Part shown: piece after piece, positions 1-9,174 of the stretch
How positions within the stretch are numbered: position 1 is the stretch's first letter
Layout of the letters: the number at the start of each line of letters is the position of its first letter
Assembly: GCF_019697375.1 (NCBI RefSeq)
Contig: NZ_JAHCDI010000004.1
Location: forward strand, 372,001 to 436,000
DNA length: 64,000 bases
Reading direction: 5' to 3'
Source of the DNA: Micromonospora tarapacensis
GTDB lineage: Bacteria > Actinomycetota > Actinomycetes > Mycobacteriales > Micromonosporaceae
Notes under the pieces: generated by a model
Seen by the model: the letters and a program-made list of their open reading frames with translations, nothing else
The model's database searches: none
Told to the model about the DNA's origin: nothing
Position numbers and translations under genes: made by a program

Positions 1-1
1 C

Positions 2-1021
2 CTCGACATCTGGCGGGAGCGGCGGCCCGGCGGCGGCGCCCTGGTCCTCTGCCTGGCGCCGCTGGTGACGGTGGCCCCGATGGCGGTGCTCTTCGGCAAC
101 GGCGGCCGGCAGCCGTTCGGCGCGGAGTCGCTGCGGATCAACCTTGCCCTGGCCGTGGTGGTGCTCGCGCTCGTACCGGTGCGGGCGCTGCGGATCGGCG
201 CCGCACTCACCGCGCTGCTGCTGGTGGCGGCCTACCACCTACCCAGCCCGATCGGCTCGAACGCCCTGCGCCTGCCGATGCTCTTCGCCCTGCCGGTCAT
301 CGCGGCATATGTCGTGCTGCGTCGGCGGTGGCTGGTCGTGCTGCTCGTCGTGCTGTTCTGGTGGCAGTCCCCGGTGATGACCAACGACATCGCCCGCCGC
401 GGGGCGGCGCCGGCGGACGACGCCTTCTACCGGCCGCTGCTCGACGAACTGGACCAGCGGGCGCCGGTGGGTCGGATCGAGGTGGTGCCGCTGCGCGATC
501 ACTGGGAGAGCGTGTACGTGGCGCAGGCCGCCCCGCTGGCGCGGGGGTGGGAGCGTCAGGTCGACGTCGGGCGCAACGCCCTGTTCTACGGCGACGGGCT
601 GGACGCGGAACGGTATGGCGACTGGCTACGGCGCAACGCCGTCAGCTACGTGGCCGTGGCGCCCGACGCGGCGCTCGACCGGTACGGGCGGGACGAGGCG
701 ACGCTCGTCCTCGCCGGCCAGCCGTACCTGCGGGAGATCGGCCGACCCGGACAGTGGCGCCTCTACGAGGTGCTGGACCCGGAACCACTGGTCTCCCCGC
801 CGGCCCGGCTGGTCGACTCGGACGACGCGGGCGTGCGCCTCACGGTCGACGCGCCGGCCGACGTCACCGTCCGGGTCCGCTGGTCCCGCTGGCTGTCGCT
901 GGCCGAGGGAGACGGCTGCCTGCGTCCCGGCGCGGACGACTGGGCCACGGTCCGGGTGCGGACGCCGGGCACCTTCCAGGTCACCAGCAGCCTGAATCCG
1001 GTGGCCCACTGCCAACGCTGA
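2..1021 (+). CDS. Membrane protein, 5' end cut by window
   Basis: The reading frame is open from base 2, so the start lies upstream of the window. The visible part has about four hydrophobic segments (roughly the first 110 residues), separated by short Arg-containing loops. A soluble C-terminal domain of about 210 residues follows, rich in Arg/Asp with Trp and Tyr, and probably faces outside the cell. The topology resembles actinobacterial membrane glycosyltransferases and other cell-envelope proteins, but no catalytic motif is in the visible part. Two MptB-like mannosyltransferases follow on the same strand, which hints at an envelope role. The function is not recognised. Confidence 0.6.
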   Translation, partial: LDIWRERRPGGGALVLCLAPLVTVAPMAVLFGNGGRQPFGAESLRINLALAVVVLALVPVRALRIGAALTALLLVAAYHLPSPIGSNALRLPMLFALPVIAAYVVLRRRWLVVLLVVLFWWQSPVMTNDIARRGAAPADDAFYRPLLDELDQRAPVGRIEVVPLRDHWESVYVAQAAPLARGWERQVDVGRNALFYGDGLDAERYGDWLRRNAVSYVAVAPDAALDRYGRDEATLVLAGQPYLREIGRPGQWRLYEVLDPEPLVSPPARLVDSDDAGVRLTVDAPADVTVRVRWSRWLSLAEGDGCLRPGADDWATVRVRTPGTFQVTSSLNPVAHCQR

Positions 1022-1119
1022 CCAGCGGTGCGTCCGGGGCCGGTTGGTGGCCGCGAACGCACGGTCCGGAGCCGACCCGCGCCTGCCCACCTCCGTTCCG
1101 CGATCACGGTACTGGCAGC

Positions 1120-2538
1120 ATGTCGGGCGTGTCCCATCACCTCGTGCGCTGGACCGGACTGGCCGGTTCGATCATGCTCGCCGTGGCCGCGTTCCTCGGC
1201 GGTGCCCTGCCCGACGGAGACCTGCGGCCCAACCCGGTCAAGATCTGGTTGGGCCCGAACGGGCCGCTGATCCTCGGGCTGTGGCTGGTCGGCACCGCCG
1301 CCATGGCCGCCGCCTGGTGGGTGCTGCGTGACCGGGTGCCGTCGGCGCGCTGGGCCCTGGTCACCGCCGGGCTGTGGATTCTGCCGTTGGTGTTCACGCC
1401 GCCGCTGGGCAGCCGGGACGCGTACGCGTACTCCTGTCAGGGGGCGAGCTTCTCGGCCGGCATCAGCCCGTACGAATACGGCGTCTCCACTCTGCCCTGT
1501 CCCTGGTTGGACACGATGTCGCACATCTGGCGGGACACTCCGGCGCCGTACGGTCCGCTGTTCGTGGTGCTCTCCGGCGCGGTGGTCGCCGCGACCGGTT
1601 CGCTGCTCGGCAGCATCGCGCTGTTCCGGGTGATCGCGGTGGCCGGCGTGGCGCTGGCGGCGGCCTGCCTGCCGGTGCTGGCCCGTCGCTGCGGTGTGCC
1701 GGTGGGCCGGGCGCTCTGGCTGGCCCTGGCCAGCCCGCTGGTGGGGGTGCATCTGGTCTCCGGCGTGCACAACGACGCGCTGATGATCGGGCTGATGGTG
1801 GCCGGGTTGGCCGTGGTGGTCAGCCGGCCGGGCCGGCCCTGGCCGCTGCTGGCCGGCGGGGTGGTGCTCGGCATGGCCGCCGGGATCAAGGTGACGGTGC
1901 TGGTGGTGGTCCCGTTCGCGGCGCTCGCCGCGATAGCCGGCGGGTTCTCCCTGCGCGCGCTGCTGCGCGACGGTACGCCGGTGGTCGGTGGGGCGGTGGC
2001 CACGCTGCTCGGCGTGATGTTCGCCGCCGGGCTGGACTTCGGCTGGATCACCGGACTGTCGCACGGCAACGACGTGATCGCCTGGACGTCGCCGCCGACC
2101 GCCGTCGGGCAGACCGTCGGCTACCTGGTGCTGCCGTTCGGCCTGCACATCGACGCGCTGCCGGTGACCCGCGGCATCGCCGTGGGGGTGCTGGCGGGGG
2201 TGCTGGTGTGGCTGTGGTTCCGGGCGCGCACCCGTGACCCGCTGTGGCACGCCGCGCTGGCGTTGACCGCGACGGTGGCGCTGGCCCCGCTCTTCCACCC
2301 CTGGTACTGGTTCTGGCCGCTGGCCCTGCTCGCGGCCACCGCCAGGCGCACCTGGTGGTTCAGCGTGGTGACGGTCGTCTCGTCGTTCCTGGTGTTGGCC
2401 GACGGGACGGGGCTGGCCCGCTACACCAAGACGGCCGGTGCGCCGCTGATGACGCTGTTGGTGATCGTGGTGACCGTGCGCTTGGTACGGTCGGCCCGAG
2501 CGGCCCGAGCGGCCCGCAGCCCGGTTCCCGTCGACTGA
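1120..2538 (+). CDS. MptB-like polyprenol-phosphomannose-dependent alpha-1,6-mannosyltransferase
   Basis: A 472-residue multi-spanning membrane protein. Family features seen are a DTPAPYGP loop near residue 137, an HNDAL motif near residue 216 and an FHPWYWFWP segment near residue 391. They match the MptB group of integral-membrane glycosyltransferases, which in mycobacteria and corynebacteria add alpha-1,6-mannose from polyprenol-phosphomannose to lipomannan precursors on the outer face of the membrane. The ATG at 1120 is the first start that gives a membrane-protein N-terminus; the frame is open further upstream, but that part is low-complexity Arg/Gly shadow sequence. A paralogue follows after 14 bp. 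The acceptor in this organism is not known from the sequence. Confidence 0.8.
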   Translation: MSGVSHHLVRWTGLAGSIMLAVAAFLGGALPDGDLRPNPVKIWLGPNGPLILGLWLVGTAAMAAAWWVLRDRVPSARWALVTAGLWILPLVFTPPLGSRDAYAYSCQGASFSAGISPYEYGVSTLPCPWLDTMSHIWRDTPAPYGPLFVVLSGAVVAATGSLLGSIALFRVIAVAGVALAAACLPVLARRCGVPVGRALWLALASPLVGVHLVSGVHNDALMIGLMVAGLAVVVSRPGRPWPLLAGGVVLGMAAGIKVTVLVVVPFAALAAIAGGFSLRALLRDGTPVVGGAVATLLGVMFAAGLDFGWITGLSHGNDVIAWTSPPTAVGQTVGYLVLPFGLHIDALPVTRGIAVGVLAGVLVWLWFRARTRDPLWHAALALTATVALAPLFHPWYWFWPLALLAATARRTWWFSVVTVVSSFLVLADGTGLARYTKTAGAPLMTLLVIVVTVRLVRSARAARAARSPVPVD

Positions 2539-2552
2539 GGAGAGGTACGCCG

Positions 2553-4124
2553 GTGACCGATCCCGGCGCCCGTCCCGAGGCCGGTGCCCGGCAAGCCCGC
2601 GCGGCCGGCCCCGGCGCCCGGCCCGCCCCGGCGCCCGGCCCGCGGCCACCTGCTCGCGGGTCGCCCGGTACGCCGGGCTGGGGAGCGGTGCTGCTGGCGG
2701 TTGCCGGGTACGTCGGTGGTGCGCTGCCCGGCGCCACCGCCACCCGGGTCTGGCACTCCGGCGCCGGAGCGCTGACCGTGGTGCTGTGGCTGGTCGGCAC
2801 CGCCGCCATGGTGGGCGCCTGGTGGGTGCTGCGCGACGGAGCGCCGTCGACCCGCTGGGCGTACGCCACCGCCGGGCTGTGGACGCTGCCCCTGCTGGTG
2901 ACCGCCCCGCTGGGCAGCCGGGACGTGTACTCGTACGCCTGTCAAGGCTGGGTGTACGCGGACGGCGGCGACCCGTACGCCAGCGGGGTGGCCGCGGCCG
3001 GCTGCCCCTGGGTGGCGGCGGTCGCGCCGGTCTGGCGGGACACCCCGGCCCCGTACGGCCCGTTCTTCGTGCTGCTCGCCGCGCTGGCCGTGCTGCTCGG
3101 CGGCGGACTGGTCGGCACGGTGGTGCTGCTGCGGGTGCTGGCGGTGGCGGGGCTGCTGGCGGCGGCGTGCTGCCTGCCCGGCCTGGCCCGGGCGGCGGGG
3201 GTACCGCCCCGGCGGGCGGCCTGGCTGGTGCTAGCCTGCCCGCTGGTCGGCGTGCACCTGGTGGCCGGCGCGCACAACGACGCGGTGATGCTCGGCCTGC
3301 TGCTGGGCGGTCTGCTGCTGGTCCAGCGTGCGACCCGACCGGCCGCACCCGGTGCGACGGCCGGCGCGCTGGTGATGGCCGGGGTGCTGCTCGGGCTGGC
3401 GGTGTCGGTGAAGGCGACAGCCGGGGTGGTGCTGCCGTTCGCGGCGCTGGCCGCGGTGCGCGGTCGGCTCACCCCAGCCGCGCTGCTGCGCGACGGTGGC
3501 ACGCTCGCCGCCGGGGTGCTCGGCGGGCTGGTGGGCAGTTCGCTGCTGTCCGGTCTCGGGCTCGGCTGGCTCGGCGGGCTGGGTCGCAGCGGCGACACCG
3601 AACAGTGGACCTCGCCGCCGACCGCCGCCGGCATGGTCGTCGACTACGTCGGTGAGCTGCTCGGCCGGCAACCCGCCGCGGTGCCGGTGACCCGCGTCTC
3701 CGGGCTGATCCTGCTCGCCGTCCTGCTGGTGCTGCTGTGGTGGCGGGCCTGGTCGGCGCTGCGCGACAGGGACGGCTCGGCGGAGTCGGACCGCACCCGG
3801 GTGGCGCTGTTCGGCGCGGGGCTGGCGTTGTCGCTCACCGTCGCCCTGGCTCCGGTGTTCCACCCCTGGTACGCGACCTGGCCGCTGGCCCTGCTCGCGG
3901 TGACGGCCGCGCGGATCGCCTGGTTCGTGGTGCCCTGCGCGGTGGCGGCCTTCCTCGCGTTGCCGGACGGCACCAACCTGGCCCGGCTGGTGAAGGCGCC
4001 CGGCGCGGTGGCGATGACCGTGCTGATGGTCGCCGTGGCGGTCTGGGCACTGCCCCGCCTCCGCCACCCGCCGCAGCGCTCCCCCCAGTCCTCCGGCGGT
4101 GCAACGACGCCGAACCGGCCGTGA
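2553..4124 (+). CDS. MptB-like mannosyltransferase, second tandem copy
   Basis: A 523-residue paralogue of the preceding gene, starting at a GTG with a purine-rich GAGGAGAG ribosome site at 2537-2544. The first 50 residues are a Pro/Ala/Gly/Arg-rich cytoplasmic tail that the first copy lacks. The same landmarks follow: DTPAPYGP near residue 163, HNDAVM near 240 and FHPWYATWP near 436. The 14-bp spacing from the upstream copy indicates one operon. The pair probably arose by tandem duplication and may act on different acceptors or steps of mannan chain building. The 185 bp between this stop and the next gene hold no recognised feature. Confidence 0.8.
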   Translation: MTDPGARPEAGARQARAAGPGARPAPAPGPRPPARGSPGTPGWGAVLLAVAGYVGGALPGATATRVWHSGAGALTVVLWLVGTAAMVGAWWVLRDGAPSTRWAYATAGLWTLPLLVTAPLGSRDVYSYACQGWVYADGGDPYASGVAAAGCPWVAAVAPVWRDTPAPYGPFFVLLAALAVLLGGGLVGTVVLLRVLAVAGLLAAACCLPGLARAAGVPPRRAAWLVLACPLVGVHLVAGAHNDAVMLGLLLGGLLLVQRATRPAAPGATAGALVMAGVLLGLAVSVKATAGVVLPFAALAAVRGRLTPAALLRDGGTLAAGVLGGLVGSSLLSGLGLGWLGGLGRSGDTEQWTSPPTAAGMVVDYVGELLGRQPAAVPVTRVSGLILLAVLLVLLWWRAWSALRDRDGSAESDRTRVALFGAGLALSLTVALAPVFHPWYATWPLALLAVTAARIAWFVVPCAVAAFLALPDGTNLARLVKAPGAVAMTVLMVAVAVWALPRLRHPPQRSPQSSGGATTPNRP

Positions 4125-4309
4125 CCACCTGGCCGGCCGACGGCCACCTCGGACGCGCTCCGCCATCCCGGCCAGCGACTCCGGCGGGCGCTGCGCGATC
4201 TGTGGCAGCTCAGCTGCTGCTACCCCGGCGTGTCGGCCACCTGCACTGCCACGGATCGGGGCAAGCGGCTCGGCGGACCGGGGTGGGTTGGGGTGGGCGG
4301 GGGTGGTGG

Positions 4310-5320
4310 TCAGCGGTGGGCGCCGCAGGTGGGGCAGGGCCTGGTGGGGCGGGGGTCGGTGGAGTGGGGGTCGGTGGAGTGGGTGGGGACTCGGCGGCGC
4401 AGCGCGACGGCCGCTGGCAGCACGGTCGGACCGAGCATGGCGACGACGAGTGCGGTGGTGACCAGGGTCGGATAGGTGGGCCGTGGGGCGCCGCCGAGCC
4501 CGTCGACCATGCCGGCCAGGATGTGCACGCTCAGCAGGCCGATCGGGGTGAGCAGGGCGGCCAACGCCCAGGTGCCTCGCCCATCCCGCTTGATGGCCAG
4601 CCCGACCGTGAGCAGTACCGCGACCGCCAGTAGCACCGCGCCAGCCGCCGTTAGGAGCTGCTCGACGCCTCCGCGGTCCGCGCCCCAGTAGGCGACGTTC
4701 TCGTCCGCCCACGCGACCATGCCGCCGGCGACCGCCGCGGTGATGGGTAGGGCTCGGATCGGCAGCGGCAGGTGGTCGGCGACCGCCAGCGCCAACACGC
4801 CGAGGGCGACCTGCGGCACCAGTACCAGCAATGGTGGTCGGAGGGAGCCGGCGATCACGCTCAGCACCGGCACCGCAGCGGTCGCCAGCACTGCCAGAGC
4901 GATCGCCGACCGGCTGGGGCGGCCCGGGGTGACGGCCACGAGGAGCGCGGCGATCAGCCAGCCGAACCACGCGACGACACCAGCCGAGACGAACGGCCCA
5001 AAGCTTGGTCGTAGGCCCCACTCGGTGGGCGGCGACTGCTGCTCGACGATCATCCAGAAGCCGGCGAGGAAGGTGGCGGTGGCCAGGGCGAGCAGCCCGG
5101 CGAGGCGTACCCCGGGGATCAGGTCGGTGGCGCCGGCGGACCGCAGCCGCTGACGGAGGCCGCCGCGCACGAGGTCGGCGGCGTCCGACGGGGAGGGCCA
5201 GCGCCGTCCGCCGTCGGCGAGGTCGAGGTACGTCCCGACGATCTCGTCACCCCGGTCGCGGCGGTAGTCGGCCGGGTACGCCAGCAGCAGTCGCCGGTAG
5301 CGGCGCTCCAGCGCGGTCAT
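4310..5320 (-). CDS. Membrane protein partnered with PadR regulator
   Basis: A 336-residue protein. The first 60 residues are charged and soluble, with a helix ending in YPADYRRDRGDEIVG, the type of N-terminal domain often found on membrane proteins encoded next to PadR regulators. About nine hydrophobic segments follow, and the protein ends in CPTCGAHR. The gene lies directly downstream of padR and the two reading frames overlap. By comparison with similar PadR pairs it is likely controlled by that regulator and may act in envelope stress or transport, but no catalytic motif is visible. The ATG at 5320 is the natural start because it would make an ATGA overlap with padR if the padR frame is repaired. 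Confidence 0.65.
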   Translation of the reverse strand: MTALERRYRRLLLAYPADYRRDRGDEIVGTYLDLADGGRRWPSPSDAADLVRGGLRQRLRSAGATDLIPGVRLAGLLALATATFLAGFWMIVEQQSPPTEWGLRPSFGPFVSAGVVAWFGWLIAALLVAVTPGRPSRSAIALAVLATAAVPVLSVIAGSLRPPLLVLVPQVALGVLALAVADHLPLPIRALPITAAVAGGMVAWADENVAYWGADRGGVEQLLTAAGAVLLAVAVLLTVGLAIKRDGRGTWALAALLTPIGLLSVHILAGMVDGLGGAPRPTYPTLVTTALVVAMLGPTVLPAAVALRRRVPTHSTDPHSTDPRPTRPCPTCGAHR

Positions 5321-5675
5321 GCCAGGCCCTCGGCGGTACGGGGGCGAGTCGGCGCGCCGAGCGGGCGCGCAGCCGGGCGCTCGCCGCCTCGACGTTGCGT
5401 CGCAGCCGTTCGGTCTCGGCGGTGAGGGTGGCGTCGCCGCCGGGGGAGAGGCGGTAGTAGCGGCGCAGCCGACCGTCGACGGTCTCCTCCCGGTCGAGTT
5501 CGACCAGGCCGGCGTCGGTGAGCCGGTCCAGCGCGCCGTAGAGGGTGCCGGGGCGCAGCGACAGCCGCCCGTCGGAGAGGGCGGCGACCTCGCCGATGAT
5601 CGCGTAGCCGTGCATCGGCTCGCGGGCGAGCGCGGTGAGGATCAGGAACGTCGGTTCCCGCAGCGGTGTGTCCAC
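5247..5675 (-). CDS. PadR family transcriptional regulator, probable 3' frameshift
   Basis: The winged-helix N-terminus is typical of PadR: LILTALAREPMHGYAI, then LRPGTLYGALDRL, then a C-terminal helix that would dimerise. The GTG at 5675 follows a TATATT -10-like element at six bases, suggesting a leaderless message. As written, the frame runs 74 bp into the next gene with an unlikely Pro-rich tail. Adding one base to the G5 run at 5340-5344 gives the ending RTAEGLA and a stop at 5317-5319 that overlaps the next ATG as ATGA. I therefore think the true gene is about 5317-5675 and the tail is a sequencing artefact. It likely represses itself and the membrane protein gene. Confidence 0.8.
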   Translation of the reverse strand: MDTPLREPTFLILTALAREPMHGYAIIGEVAALSDGRLSLRPGTLYGALDRLTDAGLVELDREETVDGRLRRYYRLSPGGDATLTAETERLRRNVEAASARLRARSARRLAPVPPRAWHDRAGAPLPATAAGVPGRLPPRPG

Positions 5676-5680
5676 GCCCT

Positions 5681-5690
5681 CAATATATCG
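5681..5690 (-). promoter_or_regulatory. Palindrome over padR -10 element
   Basis: CGATATATTG is a near-perfect palindrome (one mismatched pair) and overlaps the TATATT that sits six bases before the padR GTG. PadR proteins commonly bind AT-centred dyads at their own promoters, so autoregulation is inferred. Confidence 0.45.
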
Positions 5691-5731
5691 GACGCGAAGG
5701 TATCGGGGAGACCCCGCCGACCCACAAACCA

Positions 5732-5764
5732 CCGGGCCGGCCCGCGATCGCGGAGCCGGCCCGG
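5732..5764 (-). terminator. glnA terminator hairpin
   Basis: A 10-bp perfect outer stem (CCGGGCCGGC with GCCGGCCCGG) encloses a smaller inner palindrome (CCGCGATCGCGG). It lies 17 bp past the glnA stop and before padR, where transcription from glnA should end. No U run follows, as is usual in high-GC actinomycetes. Confidence 0.6.
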
Positions 5765-5780
5765 CCGGTGTGCAGATGGC

Positions 5781-7205
<1,425 letters not shown>

Positions 7206-7284
7206 TCGTCCTCCTGGCACGTCCACGGGTAGCTAGGCTCCTGGCGACGCTATGGCCGGCGGGTTGCCCTGCCATGTCTCCAGT

Positions 7285-7300
7285 GTTTCTGCCGTGTTAC
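7285..7300 (-). promoter_or_regulatory. GlnR-type nitrogen control box
   Basis: Read on the minus strand, this is GTAAC-N6-GAAAC, an exact match to the a-site/b-site half of the actinobacterial GlnR consensus as I know it. It lies 80 bp before the glnA start codon, a normal place for nitrogen-dependent control. The flanking half boxes are poorly conserved. The wider region 7206-7587 (382 bp) holds no gene; besides this box it contains an imperfect inverted repeat at 7370-7388 and the repeats described in the next entry. Confidence 0.6.
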
Positions 7301-7441
7301 GTCCCTCGTGAAAGGTCGCCCCGGCGCCCGTTCCGGACACCGGAGCCCGAGGAACTGGTCCGACTGGTGCCAGTGTAGTGACACTTGGCGTCATTGGTCC
7401 TTTTCGGCGCCCGCGCGCGTGCCGCAAGTCGGCTGGGTCCG

Positions 7442-7514
7442 GGCTGAGGGCTGGCTCCCGGCTGAGGGCTGGGTCTGGGTCTGGGCTGAGGGCTGGAGGG
7501 CGGCTGAGGGCTGG
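7442..7514. repeat. Four copies of GGCTGAGGGCTGG
   Basis: Exact 13-bp copies start at 7442, 7460, 7484 and 7502, with spacings of 18, 24 and 18 bp, all multiples of six. They lie between the divergent glnA and RDD promoters. The role is unknown; replication slippage of a C/T-rich strand is the simplest origin. Confidence 0.7.
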
Positions 7515-7587
7515 GGAGTTGGGCGTCAGTGCCGCTCGTCGGGGTTGGGCCCGGTGTGGCCGGCGGCGCTGTCTAGGCTTGCCCGTT

Positions 7588-7980
7588 GTGACCGCCCAGC
7601 CGCACCCTGCGCCACCACCCGCCGCAGACCCCGAATTCACTCCGGCCGACCTGAACCGGCGGTTCGGGGCGCTGGTCATCGACTGGATTCTCTGTCTGCT
7701 CGCGTCGGGCCTGTTCGCCAGCCCCACCCGGGACGCCTGGGCGCCCGTGGTCGTGCTGATCGTGGCGTACGGCTTCTTCCTGGGCCTGTTCGCCCAGACC
7801 CCCGGCATGTACCTGACCCGGATCCGCTGCGTCGACTGGACCGACGGCGGCCGGATCGGCCTGCTCCGCGCCCTGCTGCGCGGCGTACTGCTGGCCCTGG
7901 TCGTCCCCGCGCTGCTGATGGACCACCACCGCCGCGGCCTCCACGACCGCCTGACCGGCTCAGTAACCACCCCCACCTGA
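7588..7980 (+). CDS. RDD family membrane protein
   Basis: A 130-residue protein with an Ala/Pro-rich N-terminal tail, then the RDD pattern: an RFGALVIDW segment starting the first helix, two further hydrophobic helices, and GLHDRLTGS at the end. RDD proteins are small three-helix membrane proteins; some are proposed transporters, but the function here is unknown. The GTG at 7588 follows a TAGGCT element (7574-7579) by eight bases, consistent with a leaderless transcript; the longer upstream frame is composed of the short repeats and was rejected. A small membrane-protein gene is also found beside glnA1 in mycobacteria. Confidence 0.8.
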   Translation: MTAQPHPAPPPAADPEFTPADLNRRFGALVIDWILCLLASGLFASPTRDAWAPVVVLIVAYGFFLGLFAQTPGMYLTRIRCVDWTDGGRIGLLRALLRGVLLALVVPALLMDHHRRGLHDRLTGSVTTPT

Positions 7981-7996
7981 CCCCCCACCCAAGGGG

Positions 7997-8686
7997 TTAG
8001 CGGCCGCGGGACTGGCGGAAGGCGCTGCGGGGTGGGCGGAGGTTCTTCGGGATGGCGCCCTTGGGCATCTGGGGACGGGCGGTGAGCGCCTTGAGGCGCT
8101 TGTCCAGGGAGTTGACGTCCTTGCCGCTGAGGTTGCGCGGCAGCCGCATCAACGTCATCCGCAGCTTGCGGATCGGCAGCTCGCCCTCGGCCTGCCCGAT
8201 GACGTAGTCGTAGAGCGGGGCGTTGCCGATCACCTTCGCGAGCCGGCGCTTCTCCTGGCCGAGCAGCCCGCGTACCCGCTGTGGGTCCCCCTCGGCCAGC
8301 AGGATCACGCCGGGCCGGCCGATGACCAGGTGCACCATGTCCATCTGGGTGGTCGAGCTGACCGCGGGTGAGACCCGCCAGTCGCCCCGTACGTTCTCCA
8401 TGATCTGCGCGGCGGCGCCCGGCTGGCCCTCGGCGGCGTTCATCATCGCCCGGTTGGACCGGAGGTTGAGCACGATCAGCAGGAAGAGTAGGGCGAACAG
8501 GATGCCCAACGGCAACCACAGCCAGCCCCAGAGCATGACCGCGACCACGGTCAGCGCGAGCGGGATCAGCACCGCGCCAGTGGCCATCGGCGCGAACCAC
8601 CTGTCCTGCTTGGCGGTGAACCGGAACACCAACCCGATCTGCTTCAGCCGCTGGCCGAACGAGACCTTCTCCTGGGGCTTTGCCAT
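7997..8686 (-). CDS. DUF4191 membrane protein
   Basis: A 229-residue protein, convergent with the RDD gene and 16 bp from it. Two hydrophobic helices lie near residues 35-75, followed by a soluble domain with VHLVIGRPGVILLAEG and a basic C-terminus. This is the DUF4191 family, conserved next to lipA and glnA in actinobacteria (Rv2219 in M. tuberculosis). The biochemical role is not known; linkage to lipA suggests a connection with lipoate or envelope metabolism, but only by context. The ATG at 8686 stands seven bases after a TAGACT element. Confidence 0.85.
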   Translation of the reverse strand: MAKPQEKVSFGQRLKQIGLVFRFTAKQDRWFAPMATGAVLIPLALTVVAVMLWGWLWLPLGILFALLFLLIVLNLRSNRAMMNAAEGQPGAAAQIMENVRGDWRVSPAVSSTTQMDMVHLVIGRPGVILLAEGDPQRVRGLLGQEKRRLAKVIGNAPLYDYVIGQAEGELPIRKLRMTLMRLPRNLSGKDVNSLDKRLKALTARPQMPKGAIPKNLRPPRSAFRQSRGR

Positions 8687-8693
8687 GGCGTCG

Positions 8694-8699
8694 AGTCTA
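8694..8699 (-). promoter_or_regulatory. -10 element TAGACT, leaderless DUF4191 gene
   Basis: TAGACT-N7-ATG on the minus strand. The spacing places the transcript start at or next to the ATG at 8686. Confidence 0.55.
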
Positions 8700-8892
8700 G
8701 TGGTCGCCCGCTGCGGCGTTGATCCGCGCCCGGTCCTCGGCCGGCTGAGTACCTTACGTCGCCTCAGCGCTTCGTACGGTCGGGTGTAAGGCGGGCGAGC
8801 GGGCACAGATCAGGCGGTGACCTCATGCCCCGTCGGCACCTTCGCGAGCAGAGTCGGAGTCACCGGATGACGACGACCCACAGGAGCCCGAC

Positions 8893-9039
8893 ATGTTCAG
8901 CAACGACGCCAACTTCCTCCTCGCCCACCACCGCACGCACTCCGCCGAACTGCGCGCCGAGGCCGCGCGCGACCGGCTCGCCCGGACGCTGCCCCGCCGC
9001 TCGGCACGAGGCTGGCTGAGCCGCCGCCGTGAGCGATAA
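8893..9039 (+). CDS. Small hypothetical protein, 48 aa
   Basis: A short gene starting with ATG after an AGGAG site at 8882-8886 (six-base spacing). The product begins MFSNDANFLLAHHRTHSAEL and is amphipathic and Arg-rich, a pattern I associate with small proteins common in Micromonospora. There are no transmembrane segments or known motifs. Its TAA stop lies inside the palindromic repeat that starts at 9036, so that repeat may serve as its terminator. No function is assigned. Confidence 0.5.
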   Translation: MFSNDANFLLAHHRTHSAELRAEAARDRLARTLPRRSARGWLSRRRER

Positions 9040-9089
9040 GGAAGGGCCCCTTCTTATCGCCTGGAGTAGAGGAAGGGCCCCCTGTTAAC
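9036..9089. repeat. Two-unit AGGAAGGGCCCC intergenic repeat
   Basis: AGGAAGGGCCCC occurs at 9039 and again at 9070, a 31-bp period. The first unit is almost a full palindrome (9036-9057, ATAAG at one end and CTTAT at the other); the second ends in TGTTAAC. I recall similar elements scattered through Micromonospora genomes, but could not count copies here. Confidence 0.6.
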
Positions 9090-9174
9090 AACTCCCGCTG
9101 GGCGGGGCGGTGGCGACTCCGCCCAGCCCGACAGCGGCCCGGTCGGCGGGGACGGCACGGCGACCGGGCGTGGC

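Noticed and set aside
763..3348. 861-codon minus-strand reading frame across the mannosyltransferase genes
   Set aside because: Arg/Pro/Gly-rich shadow of the plus-strand genes, with no domain and with stop-free length caused by high GC.
3231..5021. 596-codon minus-strand frame
   Set aside because: Overlaps the second mannosyltransferase and the membrane gene in other frames; composition is shadow-like.
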